This document shows positions 1-8,170 of a stretch of DNA of 64,000 bases, piece by piece. Position numbers and translations under genes: made by a program. The notes beneath the pieces were generated by a model. That model was not told the DNA's origin. It was given only the letters and a program-made list of their open reading frames with translations, and ran no database searches. This DNA is from Lichenibacterium dinghuense (GTDB taxonomy: Bacteria > Pseudomonadota > Alphaproteobacteria > Rhizobiales > Beijerinckiaceae). The stretch spans positions 3,545,501 to 3,609,500 of the forward strand of contig NZ_JAJLMN010000001.1 of the NCBI RefSeq assembly GCF_021730615.1, given 5' to 3'. Positions within the stretch are counted from its first letter, which is position 1. Every line of letters starts with the position of its first letter.

Positions 1-123
1 CTCGATCACACCCCGCATCGTACCCCCTGCCGCGCTTCCCCGCCCCCGTTGTGGCGCCGATCGGCCTTCCCCCGCAACGGGTTTCGCGCCAAGCTCGCGC
101 GAACGACGGATCGGGAGGAGCCT

Positions 124-897
124 GTGCCGGGCCCAAGCTTCACGGCAAACCTCGGCGGCCGCGTCGCGCTCGTGACGGGCGCCTCGGGCGGCCTCGGCGC
201 CCATTTCGCTGCGCTGCTGGCGCGCTCCGGCGCCCGCGTCGCCGTGGCGGCGCGCCGGGCGGAGAGCTGCGCGGCCGTGTGCGAGGCGCTCCGCGCCGCG
301 GGCGGCGAGGCCGAGGCGTTCCGGCTCGACGTCGCCGACGCCGCGTCGGTCGGGGCCGCCTTCGCGGCCGTCGAGGCCCGCTTCGGCGCGCTCGACGTGC
401 TGGTCAACAACGCCGGCATCTCGGCCGCCGGCCCGAGCCTCGACCTGCCCGAGGAGGCCTGGGACCGGGTGGTGGACACCAACCTCAAGGGCGCCTTCCT
501 GTGCGCCCAGGCGGCGGCGCGGATCATGCGGGCGCGCGGCGGGGGTGCCATCGTCAACGTCGCCTCGATCCTCGGGCTCCGGGTCGCGGCCCAGGTGGCG
601 CCCTACGCGGCCTCGAAGGCGGGGCTCGTGCAGCTCACCCGCGCGCTGGCGTTGGAATGGGCGCGGCACGGGGTGCGGGTCAACGCGCTCTGCCCCGGCT
701 ACGTCGAGACCGACATCAACCGCGGCTTCTTCGCGAGCGACGCCGGGCAGGCCATGGTGAAGCGCATCCCGCAGCGCCGCATCGGCACGGCGGAGGACCT
801 CGACGGCCCGCTGCTGCTGCTCTGCTCGGACGCGTCGCGCTACATGACGGGGGCCGAGATCGCGGTCGACGGCGGCCACCTCGTCTCGTCGCTCTAG
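124..897 (+). CDS. SDR-family NAD(P)-dependent oxidoreductase
   Basis: A classical short-chain dehydrogenase/reductase of about 257 residues. Visible motifs are the Rossmann loop TGASGGLG near the N-terminus, the NNAG motif, and the catalytic YAASK (Tyr and Lys) with the preceding Ser region SILGL; the C-terminal ALCPGYVETDI and DGGH segments are typical of FabG-like members. The GTG at 124 is preferred over the in-frame ATG at 49: GGGAGGAG lies just upstream of it and the extra 25 residues have no family equivalent. Substrate cannot be told. The next gene on the same strand is an acyl-CoA dehydrogenase, so a role in acyl-CoA or hydroxyacyl-CoA oxidation is a reasonable inference. The TAG stop codon lies inside the CTAG target of the MITE that follows. 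Confidence 0.9.
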   Translation: MPGPSFTANLGGRVALVTGASGGLGAHFAALLARSGARVAVAARRAESCAAVCEALRAAGGEAEAFRLDVADAASVGAAFAAVEARFGALDVLVNNAGISAAGPSLDLPEEAWDRVVDTNLKGAFLCAQAAARIMRARGGGAIVNVASILGLRVAAQVAPYAASKAGLVQLTRALALEWARHGVRVNALCPGYVETDINRGFFASDAGQAMVKRIPQRRIGTAEDLDGPLLLLCSDASRYMTGAEIAVDGGHLVSSL

Positions 898-1162
898 AGG
901 CTGTTATGAACCATGGAGGGTGGCTCGACTGGAGCCATTTTCGGATGATCGGCAGGAGACTTGCGATGAGCGTGGCTGAGCCACGGTCGAGCAAGTCGAC
1001 GAACCGAGCGCCGAAAAGGGCCCGGCCCCTCCGGGGTTGCGGCGCAGCGGCCGCCTGATGCGTCGAAGCTCTTGCCGGTACGGACGTACCGGCTGCAAGC
1101 TTCTCCTGCCATTCGGCTCGCCGCGCCGCAATGGAGCCGCCCTCCATGGTTCATAACAGCCT
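898..1162. mobile_element. MITE-like non-autonomous element, 265 bp, 29-bp inverted repeats, CTAG target duplication
   Basis: The two ends (898-926 and 1134-1162) are inverted repeats of 29 bp with a single mismatch, beginning AGGCTGTTATGAACCATGG. The element is bracketed by CTAG at 894-897 and 1163-1166, a likely target-site duplication (a 2-bp TA duplication would fit equally). It has no credible coding capacity. Internally there are two palindromes: GCCGGTACG/CGTACCGGC at 1074-1093 and CGTGGCTGAGCCACG near 970-984. Small size, long terminal repeats and TA/CTAG targeting suggest an internally deleted IS5-superfamily derivative moved in trans. Its ends differ from those of the complete IS5-type element at 55050-55922. 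It sits between the SDR and the acyl-CoA dehydrogenase and may affect read-through between them. Confidence 0.85.
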
Positions 1163-1183
1163 CTAGGATCGCCAGGACCTCCC

Positions 1184-2416
1184 ATGGACTTCACCATCAC
1201 GCCCGAGCTCGACGCGCTGCGCCGGCGCGTCGGCGCCTTCGTCGAGCGCCGGCTCCTGCCGCTCGAAGCCGATCCGGCGAGCTTCGACGCGCACGAGAAC
1301 ATCGCGCTGCCGCTGCTCGACGCGTTGCGCGCCGAGGCCCGCGCCGAAGGGCTGTGGTGCCTGCAGCTCCGCCCCGAGACCGGCGGCCTCGGGGTGGGTC
1401 GCGTCGGCATGGCGGTCTGCTACGAGGCCATGAACCGCTCGATCTTCGGTCCCGCCGTGTTCAACTCGGCCGCGCCCGACGACGGCAACATGATGATGCT
1501 GGAGAAGATCGGCACGCCCTATCAAAAGGAGCGCTGGCTCGCGCCCATCGTGCGGGGCGAGGTGCGCTCGGCCTTCGCCATGACGGAGCCCCACCCCGGC
1601 GGCGGCTCCGACCCATCGATGATCCAGACCCGCGCGGAAAAGCAGCCCGACGGCTCCTACCGCATCACCGGCCGCAAATGGTACATCACCGGCGCCGGCG
1701 AGGCCTCGCATTTCACGCTGATGGCCAAGACCTCGGACGACCCGCGGCGCGGCCTCACGGCCTTCCAGTTCCACAAGGACCAGCCCGGCTGGGAGATCCT
1801 GCGTCGCATCCCCATCATGGGGCCGGAAGAGCACGGCGGCCACTGCGAGCTCAAGTTCGACGGCCTCGTGGTGCGCCCCGAGGACGTGCTGCTTGGCGAG
1901 GGCGACGGCCTCAAGGTCACGCAGATCCGGCTCGGGCCGGCGCGCCTCACCCACTGCATGCGGTGGCTCGGCCTCGCGAAGCGCTGCGTCGAGATCGCGG
2001 AAGCCTACGCGAAGGAGCGCCACGGCTTCGGCGTGCGGCTCGCCGACCGCGAATCCGTGCAGCTGATGCTGGGCGGACTCGCCATGGAGATCGAGATCGG
2101 GCGGCTGCTCGTCATGAAGGCCGCCTGGGAGCTCGACCGCGGCGGCTTCGCCCGCACGGAGGTGTCGATGGCCAAGGTGCAGTGCGCCGGCGTGCTCCAC
2201 CGCGCCGCCGACACAGGCATCCAGATCACCGGCGCCAAGGGCTATTCCAAGGACACGGTGCTGGAATGGATCTACCGCTACGCCCGCCAGGCGCGCCTCG
2301 TCGACGGCGCCGACGAGGTCCACCGCATGGTGCTCAACCGCGCGCTGGAGAAGGAGGGGCGGGAGTTCTGGCGCTGGCCGGTGGCGGAGGCCGTGGAGGC
2401 CGGCCGTCCGGCGTGA
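1184..2416 (+). CDS. Acyl-CoA dehydrogenase, ACAD10/11-like
   Basis: FAD-dependent acyl-CoA dehydrogenase, 410 residues, with the usual helical N-domain, the central barrel (AFAMTEPHPGGGSDPS and GRKWYITGAG, contacting FAD and substrate) and the C-terminal helical domain (GFGVRLADRESVQLMLG). In the position where most family members carry EGTSEV this protein has DGADEVH, so the catalytic base would be Asp rather than Glu, as in the ACAD10/ACAD11 branch. That branch handles unusual, including hydroxylated, acyl-CoAs; the substrate here is an inference only. An AGGA precedes the ATG. The SDR gene upstream on the same strand may be functionally linked, although the MITE now separates them. Confidence 0.9.
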   Translation: MDFTITPELDALRRRVGAFVERRLLPLEADPASFDAHENIALPLLDALRAEARAEGLWCLQLRPETGGLGVGRVGMAVCYEAMNRSIFGPAVFNSAAPDDGNMMMLEKIGTPYQKERWLAPIVRGEVRSAFAMTEPHPGGGSDPSMIQTRAEKQPDGSYRITGRKWYITGAGEASHFTLMAKTSDDPRRGLTAFQFHKDQPGWEILRRIPIMGPEEHGGHCELKFDGLVVRPEDVLLGEGDGLKVTQIRLGPARLTHCMRWLGLAKRCVEIAEAYAKERHGFGVRLADRESVQLMLGGLAMEIEIGRLLVMKAAWELDRGGFARTEVSMAKVQCAGVLHRAADTGIQITGAKGYSKDTVLEWIYRYARQARLVDGADEVHRMVLNRALEKEGREFWRWPVAEAVEAGRPA

Positions 2417-2429
2417 TAGGCTCGCCTCC

Positions 2430-2747
2430 ATGGCCGCGATCGACGACCCCGTGCTGATCCGCTTCCGCGCCGCCCTCGACGCCGCCTACGGCGACCGGAT
2501 CGAGCGCGTGGTGCTGTTCGGCTCGCGGGCGCGGGGCGACGCCCGGCCGGACTCGGACTACGACGTCGCTGTATTTCTGCGGAACTTCGACGATTTCGGG
2601 CGGGAGTCGCGGACCCTGGCCGCGATCGAGACGGACATCCTCTACGAGGACGGCGCGCTGATCGGCGCCATGCCGTTCCGAGCGGGGGCCTACGCCGACC
2701 GCACCGGCTTCATGGCCGAGGTGCGCCGTGAGGGAATCGATCTGTGA
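2430..2747 (+). CDS. Minimal nucleotidyltransferase (MNT-domain, MntA-like antitoxin)
   Basis: A 105-residue minimal nucleotidyltransferase of the DNA polymerase beta superfamily. The diagnostic GS-x10-DxD motif is present (GSRARGDARPDSDYD), with the preceding strand RVVLFG. In HEPN/MNT pairs the MNT partner neutralises the HEPN ribonuclease, in characterised cases (HepT/MntA) by AMPylating it. The gene lies 13 bp after the acyl-CoA dehydrogenase stop and overlaps the HEPN gene by 4 bp (GTGA), which implies translational coupling and a co-produced complex. The shortness is normal for the family. Activity towards the partner is inferred from known pairs, not shown here. Confidence 0.88.
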   Translation: MAAIDDPVLIRFRAALDAAYGDRIERVVLFGSRARGDARPDSDYDVAVFLRNFDDFGRESRTLAAIETDILYEDGALIGAMPFRAGAYADRTGFMAEVRREGIDL

Positions 2748-3142
2748 CGCCGGAGGCCGCAGCCTCACTGGCCAGGGCGAGGCGCGACCTCGGCGAGGCT
2801 CGATTGCTCGCCGGCTTAAAGCTCAACCGCCTCGCTGCGCGATCGGGCTACTACGCGGCATTCCACGCCGCTGAAGCCTTGATCCAGGAGCGGACCGGGC
2901 GAAGCGCGAAGACCCATCGCGGCGTGCACAGCGAGTTCTCGCGGTTGACCAAGGGCGACCTCGGATCAAGCCGGGATGTCTGGCGTGTCCTGACCGACGC
3001 CTACCGCTACAAAGAGATGGCCGACTACTCGACCGATCCGGATGCGGACATCAGCGATGATGCGACGGGTCAGGTCATCGCCGACGCATCCCGCTTCGTC
3101 GATCGGATCGCCGATCTGCTCGCGAACCCGCTCGGCTCCTGA
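2744..3142 (+). CDS. HEPN-domain protein (UPF0332 type), probable toxin of an MNT/HEPN pair
   Basis: A 132-residue, mostly helical HEPN protein. It carries the conserved GYYAAFHAAEALI helix and the RX4H nuclease motif (Arg53-SAKT-His58) followed by the HSEF segment seen in UPF0332 members. HEPN proteins of this kind are RNA-cleaving or RNA-binding partners of MNT nucleotidyltransferases. The start is a GTG whose last two bases overlap the stop of the MNT gene, so the two are translationally coupled. The coding sequence appears a little less G+C rich than its neighbours, which would suit acquisition by transfer. Whether the pair is an active toxin-antitoxin system cannot be told from sequence alone. 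Confidence 0.85.
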   Translation: MTPEAAASLARARRDLGEARLLAGLKLNRLAARSGYYAAFHAAEALIQERTGRSAKTHRGVHSEFSRLTKGDLGSSRDVWRVLTDAYRYKEMADYSTDPDADISDDATGQVIADASRFVDRIADLLANPLGS

Positions 3143-3264
3143 GTTCAGGCTCGCAACGCCCCGTTCACCATCCCGGTCCATCGTCGGCCCCGCGCCACAT
3201 TCCGCCCGCGCTCCGCGGGCAGGGTGGCGGACCGTCCAGCCCCCGCGCGAGGTTCCGTCAGGCC

Positions 3265-4014
3265 GTGAAGCGTATCGTGTCCCGCCTCCTGTCGGCGCTC
3301 CTGTGCGCCCTCGCGCTCGCCGGCTGCGCTGGCGACCTGGCCGAGCGCGTCAACATCGGCTCCGTCTATCCCGACACCGTCGCGCTGATGCAGTCCGAGA
3401 ACATGGACCGCGGCGCGCCGATCTTCATCCGCATCATCAAGGAAGACTCGGCGCTGGAGATCTGGAAGGAGGACCGCACCGGCCGCTACCGGCCGCTGAA
3501 GAGCTATCCGGTGTGCCACTACTCGGGCGGGCTCGGCCCCAAGAAGGCCTACGGCGACCACCAGGCGCCGGAAGGCTTCTACTCGGTCGCGCCGAACCAG
3601 ATGAACCCGCATTCGCGCGAGTACCTGTCCTTCAACGTCGGCTATCCCAACGCCTTCGACCGCTCGCTCGGCCGCACCGGGGATTCGCTGATGGTGCACG
3701 GCGGCTGTCGCTCGGTCGGCTGCTACGCCATGACCAACCGCGAGATCGAGGAGATCTACGGCCTCGCCCACGAGGCCTTCGCGGGCGGCCAGACCGCGAT
3801 CTCGCTCCAGGCGCTGCCGTTCCGCATGACGGAGGCCAACATGGAGAAGCACCGCGACGACCCCAACGCGCCCTTCTGGGCCATGCTGAAGAGCGGCAGC
3901 GACGCCTTCGACGCGACGCGGCGCCCGCCCCAGGTCGCCGTCTGCGACCACCGCTACGTCGTGGCGCCGGACGGCGCCCCCGCGCCCGGCGGCGGCGCCT
4001 GCTCGACGGTGTGA
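3265..4014 (+). CDS. L,D-transpeptidase (YkuD-type) family lipoprotein
   Basis: A 249-residue protein starting at a GTG. A lipobox LAGC around residue 21 follows a basic and hydrophobic leader, so it should be a lipoprotein processed at that Cys. The body matches the L,D-transpeptidase catalytic-domain family that remodels peptidoglycan cross-links or anchors envelope proteins. The segment MVHGGCRSVGCYAM contains the characteristic HG...S.GC motif with the catalytic Cys, and PEGFYSVAPNQMNPHS is typical of the upstream part of the fold. No SD of note precedes the start. The C-terminal 30 residues are Pro/Gly/Ala rich and probably unstructured. It stands alone and converges with the gene ending at 4135. 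Confidence 0.88.
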   Translation: MKRIVSRLLSALLCALALAGCAGDLAERVNIGSVYPDTVALMQSENMDRGAPIFIRIIKEDSALEIWKEDRTGRYRPLKSYPVCHYSGGLGPKKAYGDHQAPEGFYSVAPNQMNPHSREYLSFNVGYPNAFDRSLGRTGDSLMVHGGCRSVGCYAMTNREIEEIYGLAHEAFAGGQTAISLQALPFRMTEANMEKHRDDPNAPFWAMLKSGSDAFDATRRPPQVAVCDHRYVVAPDGAPAPGGGACSTV

Positions 4015-4082
4015 ACCGGGCGGGCGGCCGGGGTCGGGACGACGGCCTCGACCCGCCCTCGGCCGCATGCGCCCACGAAAAA

Positions 4083-4106
4083 GCCCGCCGGATCGCTCCG
4101 GCGGGC
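4083..4106 (-). terminator. Rho-independent terminator of the gene ending at 4135
   Basis: A perfect 10-bp stem, GCCCGCCGGA / TCCGGCGGGC, with a TCGC loop. Read on the minus strand it is followed directly by five T (complement of AAAAA at 4078-4082), the classical intrinsic terminator layout. Confidence 0.85.
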
Positions 4107-4134
4107 CGTCCCGGTCGGGCGGTGAGCGAGGCGC

Positions 4135-4485
4135 TCACTCGGCCTTGGCGGCCTCTTCCTTCTCCTCGGGGGCGTCGGCCATGTGGGCCAGCGCCTCGCC
4201 GAGCGCCTTGGCCTTCTCGGCGTTCTTGCCCTCGGACTTGCCCGCGAAGGTCACGGTCTCCTTGCCGAGCTTGGCCAGGAGCTTCTTGATCTGGTCGCCC
4301 TTGGGCTTTTCGTCCTGGATCAGCTTCTTGAGGTGCTCGAGGTCCTTGACCAGCGTCTTCACGCCGGGGGTCTCGGACTTCTCGAGGGTGGCCTCCCAGC
4401 CCTCGATGTTGGTCACCGCCGCCTTGACGGTGAAGCCCTTCACGCCGTCCTTGATGTGCTTGATGGTCGCGTCGAACTGGGGCAT
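4135..4485 (-). CDS. Conserved hypothetical lysine-rich protein, 116 aa
   Basis: A charged, soluble protein of 116 residues. No signal peptide or membrane segment is visible. Lys is abundant in the centre (about residues 40-95) and the tail is acidic and Ala/Glu rich (EEKEEAAKAE). I do not recognise a characterised family. The ATG at 4485 is chosen because GAGGAG precedes it with good spacing; the much longer open frame upstream runs antisense through two real genes and is not coding. A strong intrinsic terminator follows, so it is probably a single-gene transcript, transcribed divergently from the cyclase at 4669. Confidence 0.75.
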   Translation of the reverse strand: MPQFDATIKHIKDGVKGFTVKAAVTNIEGWEATLEKSETPGVKTLVKDLEHLKKLIQDEKPKGDQIKKLLAKLGKETVTFAGKSEGKNAEKAKALGEALAHMADAPEEKEEAAKAE

Positions 4486-4668
4486 CGGATCGCTCCTCGG
4501 GATCACGGCCGCCCGTCGTCGGCGGCGCTCCAGCGCACAAGTCCCGGAGCGCCCGAATGTTGCAGGGCGAGAAGCCGCAGAGTCGCCGCGGGCGCGTTTT
4601 TTTGAGCTTGTCGTCGCGCACCCGTCGTCCCCATCCTTTATGATGCAGCGCACACGGGGACGAGTGCC

Positions 4669-5868
4669 ATGACCCACGAGTCGATCGACGCGACCCTCTG
4701 GCCCGCGCGGCGTGATCCGACGCTGGACTGGCTCGTCAACGAGACGACGGGCGAGCGCTTCCTCGACCGCGTCTTCCTGGAACTCTGCCGGCGGCTCGAA
4801 GCCGCGGGGCTGCCGCTGCTGCGGGCCGTGATGATCCTGCAGATCGACAACCCGCAATGGGCCGGGGTCCGCGTCCTGTGGCGGCGCGGCGCCGCCGACG
4901 TCGAGGCGCGCATGGCCGGCTTCGACGCCCGGCTCGGCCCGAGCTACCTCGTCAGCCCGACGCACGACATCCACGAGGGCGCGCCGGAGATTCGGGCCCG
5001 GCTCTGGGCGACCGACCCGGCCGACGATCCCTACCCGCTCTACGCCGACCTCCGCGACGAGGGCGTGACCGACTACGTCGCCTGGCCGCTGCGCTTCACG
5101 CTGGGTCGGCGCAACGTCGTCACCTTCGCCACCGACCGGCCGGGCGGCTTCGCCGAGGCGGACGTCGCCCTGCTGGCCGATCTCATGCCGGCCCTGGCCC
5201 TCGTGGCGGACGTGCGCGTCAAGAACCGCCTCGCCCGCACCCTGCTCGACACCTACGTGGGCCCCCACGCGGGCGAGGCCATCCTGAACGGCGCGACGCG
5301 GCGCGGCTCGGGCTTCACGGTGGAGGCCGCCATCGTGGTGGTCGACCTGCGCGGCTTCACGGCCATCTCCGACCTGTGGCCGCGCGACGACGTCATCGCC
5401 CTGCTCAACGACTATTTCGACGCGCTGTCCGAGCCCATCGAGGCGCACGGCGGCGAGATCCTGAAGTTCATGGGCGACGGCCTGCTCGCCATCTTCCCGG
5501 ACGACGCGCAGGCCGCCATCGCGGCCGTCGCCGGCATCCGCGCCGCCATGGCGGACCTCAACGTCCGGCGCATCGCGGAGGGGCGGGAGCCGCTCGGCTA
5601 CGGGGTCGGCGTGAACTACGGCGACGTGATGTACGGCAACATCGGCTCGCGGAAGCGGCTCGACTTCACCGTGATCGGCCCGGCCGTCAACATCGCGTCG
5701 CGCCTCGAAACGCTGACCAAGGAGGTCGGCGCGACGGCGCTCTTCTCCGCCGCCTTCGTCGAGCACACGCGCTGCGGCGCGAGCCTGAGGCGCCTGGGGT
5801 CCTTCCCGCTGCGCGGCGTCGGCCAGCCGCTCGACGTCTACACCTTCGCGGAAGATGCGGCCCGCTGA
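4669..5868 (+). CDS. Class III adenylate/guanylate cyclase with uncharacterised N-terminal domain
   Basis: A 399-residue soluble protein. Residues ~215-390 form a class III nucleotide cyclase domain: metal-binding Asp226 in VVDLRGFTA and Asp270 in FMGDGLLA, with Lys266 and the later LDFTVIGPAVNIASR segment giving the Lys/Asp pair expected for ATP selectivity, so cAMP is the probable product. The first ~200 residues are a sensory-type region without a motif I can name; it recurs in rhizobial cyclases of this design. No transmembrane helix is seen. The gene stands alone, divergent from the 116-aa gene. The effector it responds to is unknown. Confidence 0.9.
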   Translation: MTHESIDATLWPARRDPTLDWLVNETTGERFLDRVFLELCRRLEAAGLPLLRAVMILQIDNPQWAGVRVLWRRGAADVEARMAGFDARLGPSYLVSPTHDIHEGAPEIRARLWATDPADDPYPLYADLRDEGVTDYVAWPLRFTLGRRNVVTFATDRPGGFAEADVALLADLMPALALVADVRVKNRLARTLLDTYVGPHAGEAILNGATRRGSGFTVEAAIVVVDLRGFTAISDLWPRDDVIALLNDYFDALSEPIEAHGGEILKFMGDGLLAIFPDDAQAAIAAVAGIRAAMADLNVRRIAEGREPLGYGVGVNYGDVMYGNIGSRKRLDFTVIGPAVNIASRLETLTKEVGATALFSAAFVEHTRCGASLRRLGSFPLRGVGQPLDVYTFAEDAAR

Positions 5869-5919
5869 TCCGGCTCCCCCGTCTCGCCTTCCGGCGCCGT
5901 CCCCTGTAGCTTCCCGGCC

Positions 5920-6579
5920 ATGACACCAGCCCTGCTCTTCGACATGGACGGGACGCTCATCGACACCGAGCACCTCCATTTCTCGGCCTTCCAGACCGTG
6001 CTGTCGCCGCACGGCGTCGCGCTGACCTGGGAGGACTACCGGCACTTCATCATGGGGCAGCCCAACTCCGCCATCGCGGCGCATTTCCTGCCGCACGTGC
6101 CGAGGGCGGATCACGCGGCCGTCATGGACAGCAAGGAAGAGCGCTACCGCTCGCTCGTCACCGACGTCGACCCCGCCGAGGGCCTGATGGACCTGCTCGC
6201 CTGGGCCGATGACCGCGGCGTGCCCTACGCGGTCGTCACCAACGCGCCGCGCGCCAACGCCGAGCTCGTGCTCGAGGCGCTCGGCATCCGCGGCCGCGTC
6301 AGGGCGGTGGTGGCCGGCGACGAGGTCGCGAGCCCGAAGCCCCATCCCATGCCCTACCTCACCGCCGCGGCTATGATCGGCGGCGACCTCGCCCGCACCG
6401 TGGCGTTCGAGGATTCGGGATCGGGCGTCGCCTCCGCCGTGGCGGCCGGCCTGCCGGTGGTCGGCATCAGCCCGCCCCTCGACGAGAACGGGCTCAAGGC
6501 GCGCGGCGCGGCGCTGCTGATCCGCGACTACCGCGATCCGCAGCTCACCGGCTTCCTCGCCGGCCGCCTCGGCCTCTGA
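5920..6579 (+). CDS. HAD-superfamily hydrolase (phosphatase/phosphomutase-like)
   Basis: A 219-residue HAD subfamily IA enzyme. Motif I is DMDGTLIDTE (nucleophile Asp and acid/base Asp), motif II is the VVTNAPR segment with Thr, motif III Lys lies in SPKPHP, and motif IV is FEDSGSG. A helical cap follows motif I. Enzymes of this type dephosphorylate small phosphorylated metabolites such as phosphoglycolate or sugar phosphates. The exact substrate cannot be assigned. It starts about 50 bp after the cyclase on the same strand. Confidence 0.88.
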   Translation: MTPALLFDMDGTLIDTEHLHFSAFQTVLSPHGVALTWEDYRHFIMGQPNSAIAAHFLPHVPRADHAAVMDSKEERYRSLVTDVDPAEGLMDLLAWADDRGVPYAVVTNAPRANAELVLEALGIRGRVRAVVAGDEVASPKPHPMPYLTAAAMIGGDLARTVAFEDSGSGVASAVAAGLPVVGISPPLDENGLKARGAALLIRDYRDPQLTGFLAGRLGL

Positions 6580-6607
6580 ACGCGCCGCCGAGGCCCCGCA
6601 TCGGCGC

Positions 6608-7279
6608 GTGAGCAGCCATGCCGTGCTTCCTTTTGCGGGTCAGCGGCGTTATTTCTGGCACGGTTCTCGCGCGGGAAAGGCCTCGACGGTCCAGATGCGG
6701 TTGTCCCAGGTTCTCGTACTGCTCGCCGCCGAGCCTGAGGAGCGCATCAGCTTCCGAGACATCCTCGCCATACTGAGCGAGCGCTCATTCGCTATCCTGG
6801 TGGTCCTGCTGGGCCTGCCCAACTGCCTGCCCATGCCGCCGCCGATCCCCACGATCTCGGCGCTGCTGCTCATCATGATCGCCCTGCAGATGCTGGTGCG
6901 GCGGCCGGAGCCCTGGTTTCCGGGGGTGGTGCTGCGCGGCTCGGTGGCGCGGTCGGACGTGCTGCGCGCCGTCAAGCGCGCCCTGCCCGTGGTGAGCCGG
7001 CTGGAGCGCTGGTCGCGGCCGCGCCTGTCGGTGTTCGAGCCGCGCCTCGCCGCGATGCTGTCCGCGCTGCTGCTGCTGCTCATGTCGATCGGCATGCTGG
7101 TCGCGGCGCCGCTGGTCGGGCAGGTGCCCTACGGCCTCGCCGTGTGCCTGTTCGGCCTCGGCCAGATCGAGCGCGACGGCGTGCTGGTGCTGAGCGGCGT
7201 GGTGGCGGGCGCGGTCGGCGTCGCGCTCAGCGCCTCCTTCATCTACGGCGTGGTCGAGGCCATCCGGAACTTCGTCTGA
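6608..7279 (+). CDS. ExoD-family integral membrane protein (exopolysaccharide synthesis)
   Basis: A 223-residue membrane protein matching the ExoD family. Characteristic is the region RISFRDILAILSERSF followed by LVVLLGLPNCLPMPPPIP, then three or four further hydrophobic segments towards the C-terminus. ExoD proteins affect exopolysaccharide production and alkaline tolerance in rhizobia; their biochemistry is not settled. The GTG at 6608 is used here; an ATG at 6695 would shorten the protein by 29 residues without touching the conserved part. It follows the HAD gene by 28 bp, so co-transcription is possible. Confidence 0.8.
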   Translation: MSSHAVLPFAGQRRYFWHGSRAGKASTVQMRLSQVLVLLAAEPEERISFRDILAILSERSFAILVVLLGLPNCLPMPPPIPTISALLLIMIALQMLVRRPEPWFPGVVLRGSVARSDVLRAVKRALPVVSRLERWSRPRLSVFEPRLAAMLSALLLLLMSIGMLVAAPLVGQVPYGLAVCLFGLGQIERDGVLVLSGVVAGAVGVALSASFIYGVVEAIRNFV

Positions 7280-7332
7280 ACCCCGGTCCGGACCGCGCCG
7301 TTGCCCCGGCACACACACCGGGGACGGACACC

Positions 7333-7968
7333 ATGAAGCTCTATTGGGGCAGGCACACCTGCGCGATCGGCATCCACGTCCTCCTGGAGGAGGCCGGGGC
7401 CACCTTCGAGACCGAGGAGCTCGACGTCGCCGGCGACGCCACGAAGCGCGAGCCCTTCAAGTCGATCAATCCGAAGGAGAAGGTGCCGTTCCTGGTGCGC
7501 GACGACGGCTCGTCGCTGACCGAATACGGCGCCATGGCGACCTGGATCGGCCTGACCTGGCCGCAGGCCGGGCTGATCCCCGAGGCGGTCGAGGACCGCG
7601 TGCGGATGATCGAGGTCATGGACTACGCGGTCGGCACGCTGCACGCGCAGGCCTTCCACCGCATCCTCCGCGCCAGCGATTTCGAGCCCAAGGACCTGCT
7701 GCACAAGACGGGCCTCGGCCTGTCGAGCATCAAGGCCGAGGGGACCGAGATGGTGCGGCAGGGCTTCGCCATCCTGGACCGCGAGCTTCAGGGCCGGACC
7801 TGGGTGGGCGGCCCGCGCTTCTCGATCGGCGACACGGCGCTGTTCTACTGCGAGCGCTGGGCACCCGACGTCGACGTGGCGCTGCCGCCCAACGTCGCCG
7901 CCCACTTCGACCGCATGAAGGCCCGGCCGAGCGTGCGCAGGGCGCTGCAGTTCTACGGAGAAGCTTGA
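7333..7968 (+). CDS. Glutathione S-transferase family protein
   Basis: A 212-residue GST-like protein. It has a thioredoxin-fold N-domain (MKLYWGRHTCAIGIHVLLEE; the NPKEKVPFLV segment carries the cis-Pro; SLTEYGAM binds the glutathione gamma-glutamyl moiety) and an all-helical C-domain. A Ser/Cys in the HTCAIG turn could serve as the catalytic residue. The ATG at 7333 follows GGGACGG and gives the normal family length; the in-frame extension to 7144 lies over the ExoD coding end. Electrophile detoxification is the general family role, and the specific substrate is unknown. Confidence 0.85.
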   Translation: MKLYWGRHTCAIGIHVLLEEAGATFETEELDVAGDATKREPFKSINPKEKVPFLVRDDGSSLTEYGAMATWIGLTWPQAGLIPEAVEDRVRMIEVMDYAVGTLHAQAFHRILRASDFEPKDLLHKTGLGLSSIKAEGTEMVRQGFAILDRELQGRTWVGGPRFSIGDTALFYCERWAPDVDVALPPNVAAHFDRMKARPSVRRALQFYGEA

Positions 7969-7976
7969 AAGGGATC

Positions 7977-8000
7977 GCGAAGGGCCTTTCGGCCCTTCGC
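7977..8000 (+). terminator. Hairpin after the GST gene, probable terminator
   Basis: Perfect 10-bp stem GCGAAGGGCC / GGCCCTTCGC with a TTTC loop, 8 bp after the GST stop. No U-tract follows, so it may be a Rho-assisted or weak terminator. Confidence 0.5.
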
Positions 8001-8170
8001 CGGGGTTCGGGGCGGCGCCCCGACGACGGTGCTCTGATGCCAGCGGTCAGATCTCTTGACCGCTGCAAGCGCGAATGCGCGCCCCCGCTCATGCGGCGTG
8101 ACCCGACGGAGATGCGTCAGCATGTCCGTTGGCCGGTACGAGATGCGGGGCTGCGCGCCCCGCACCCGCG

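Noticed and set aside
4602-4644. Promoter TTGAGC ... TATGAT ahead of the cyclase gene
   Set aside because: The spacing is 31 bp, far from the 16-18 bp needed.
4486-6345. N-terminal extension of ~620 codons for the 116-aa gene
   Set aside because: It lies antisense through the cyclase and HAD genes; an SD-supported ATG at 4485 explains the real protein.
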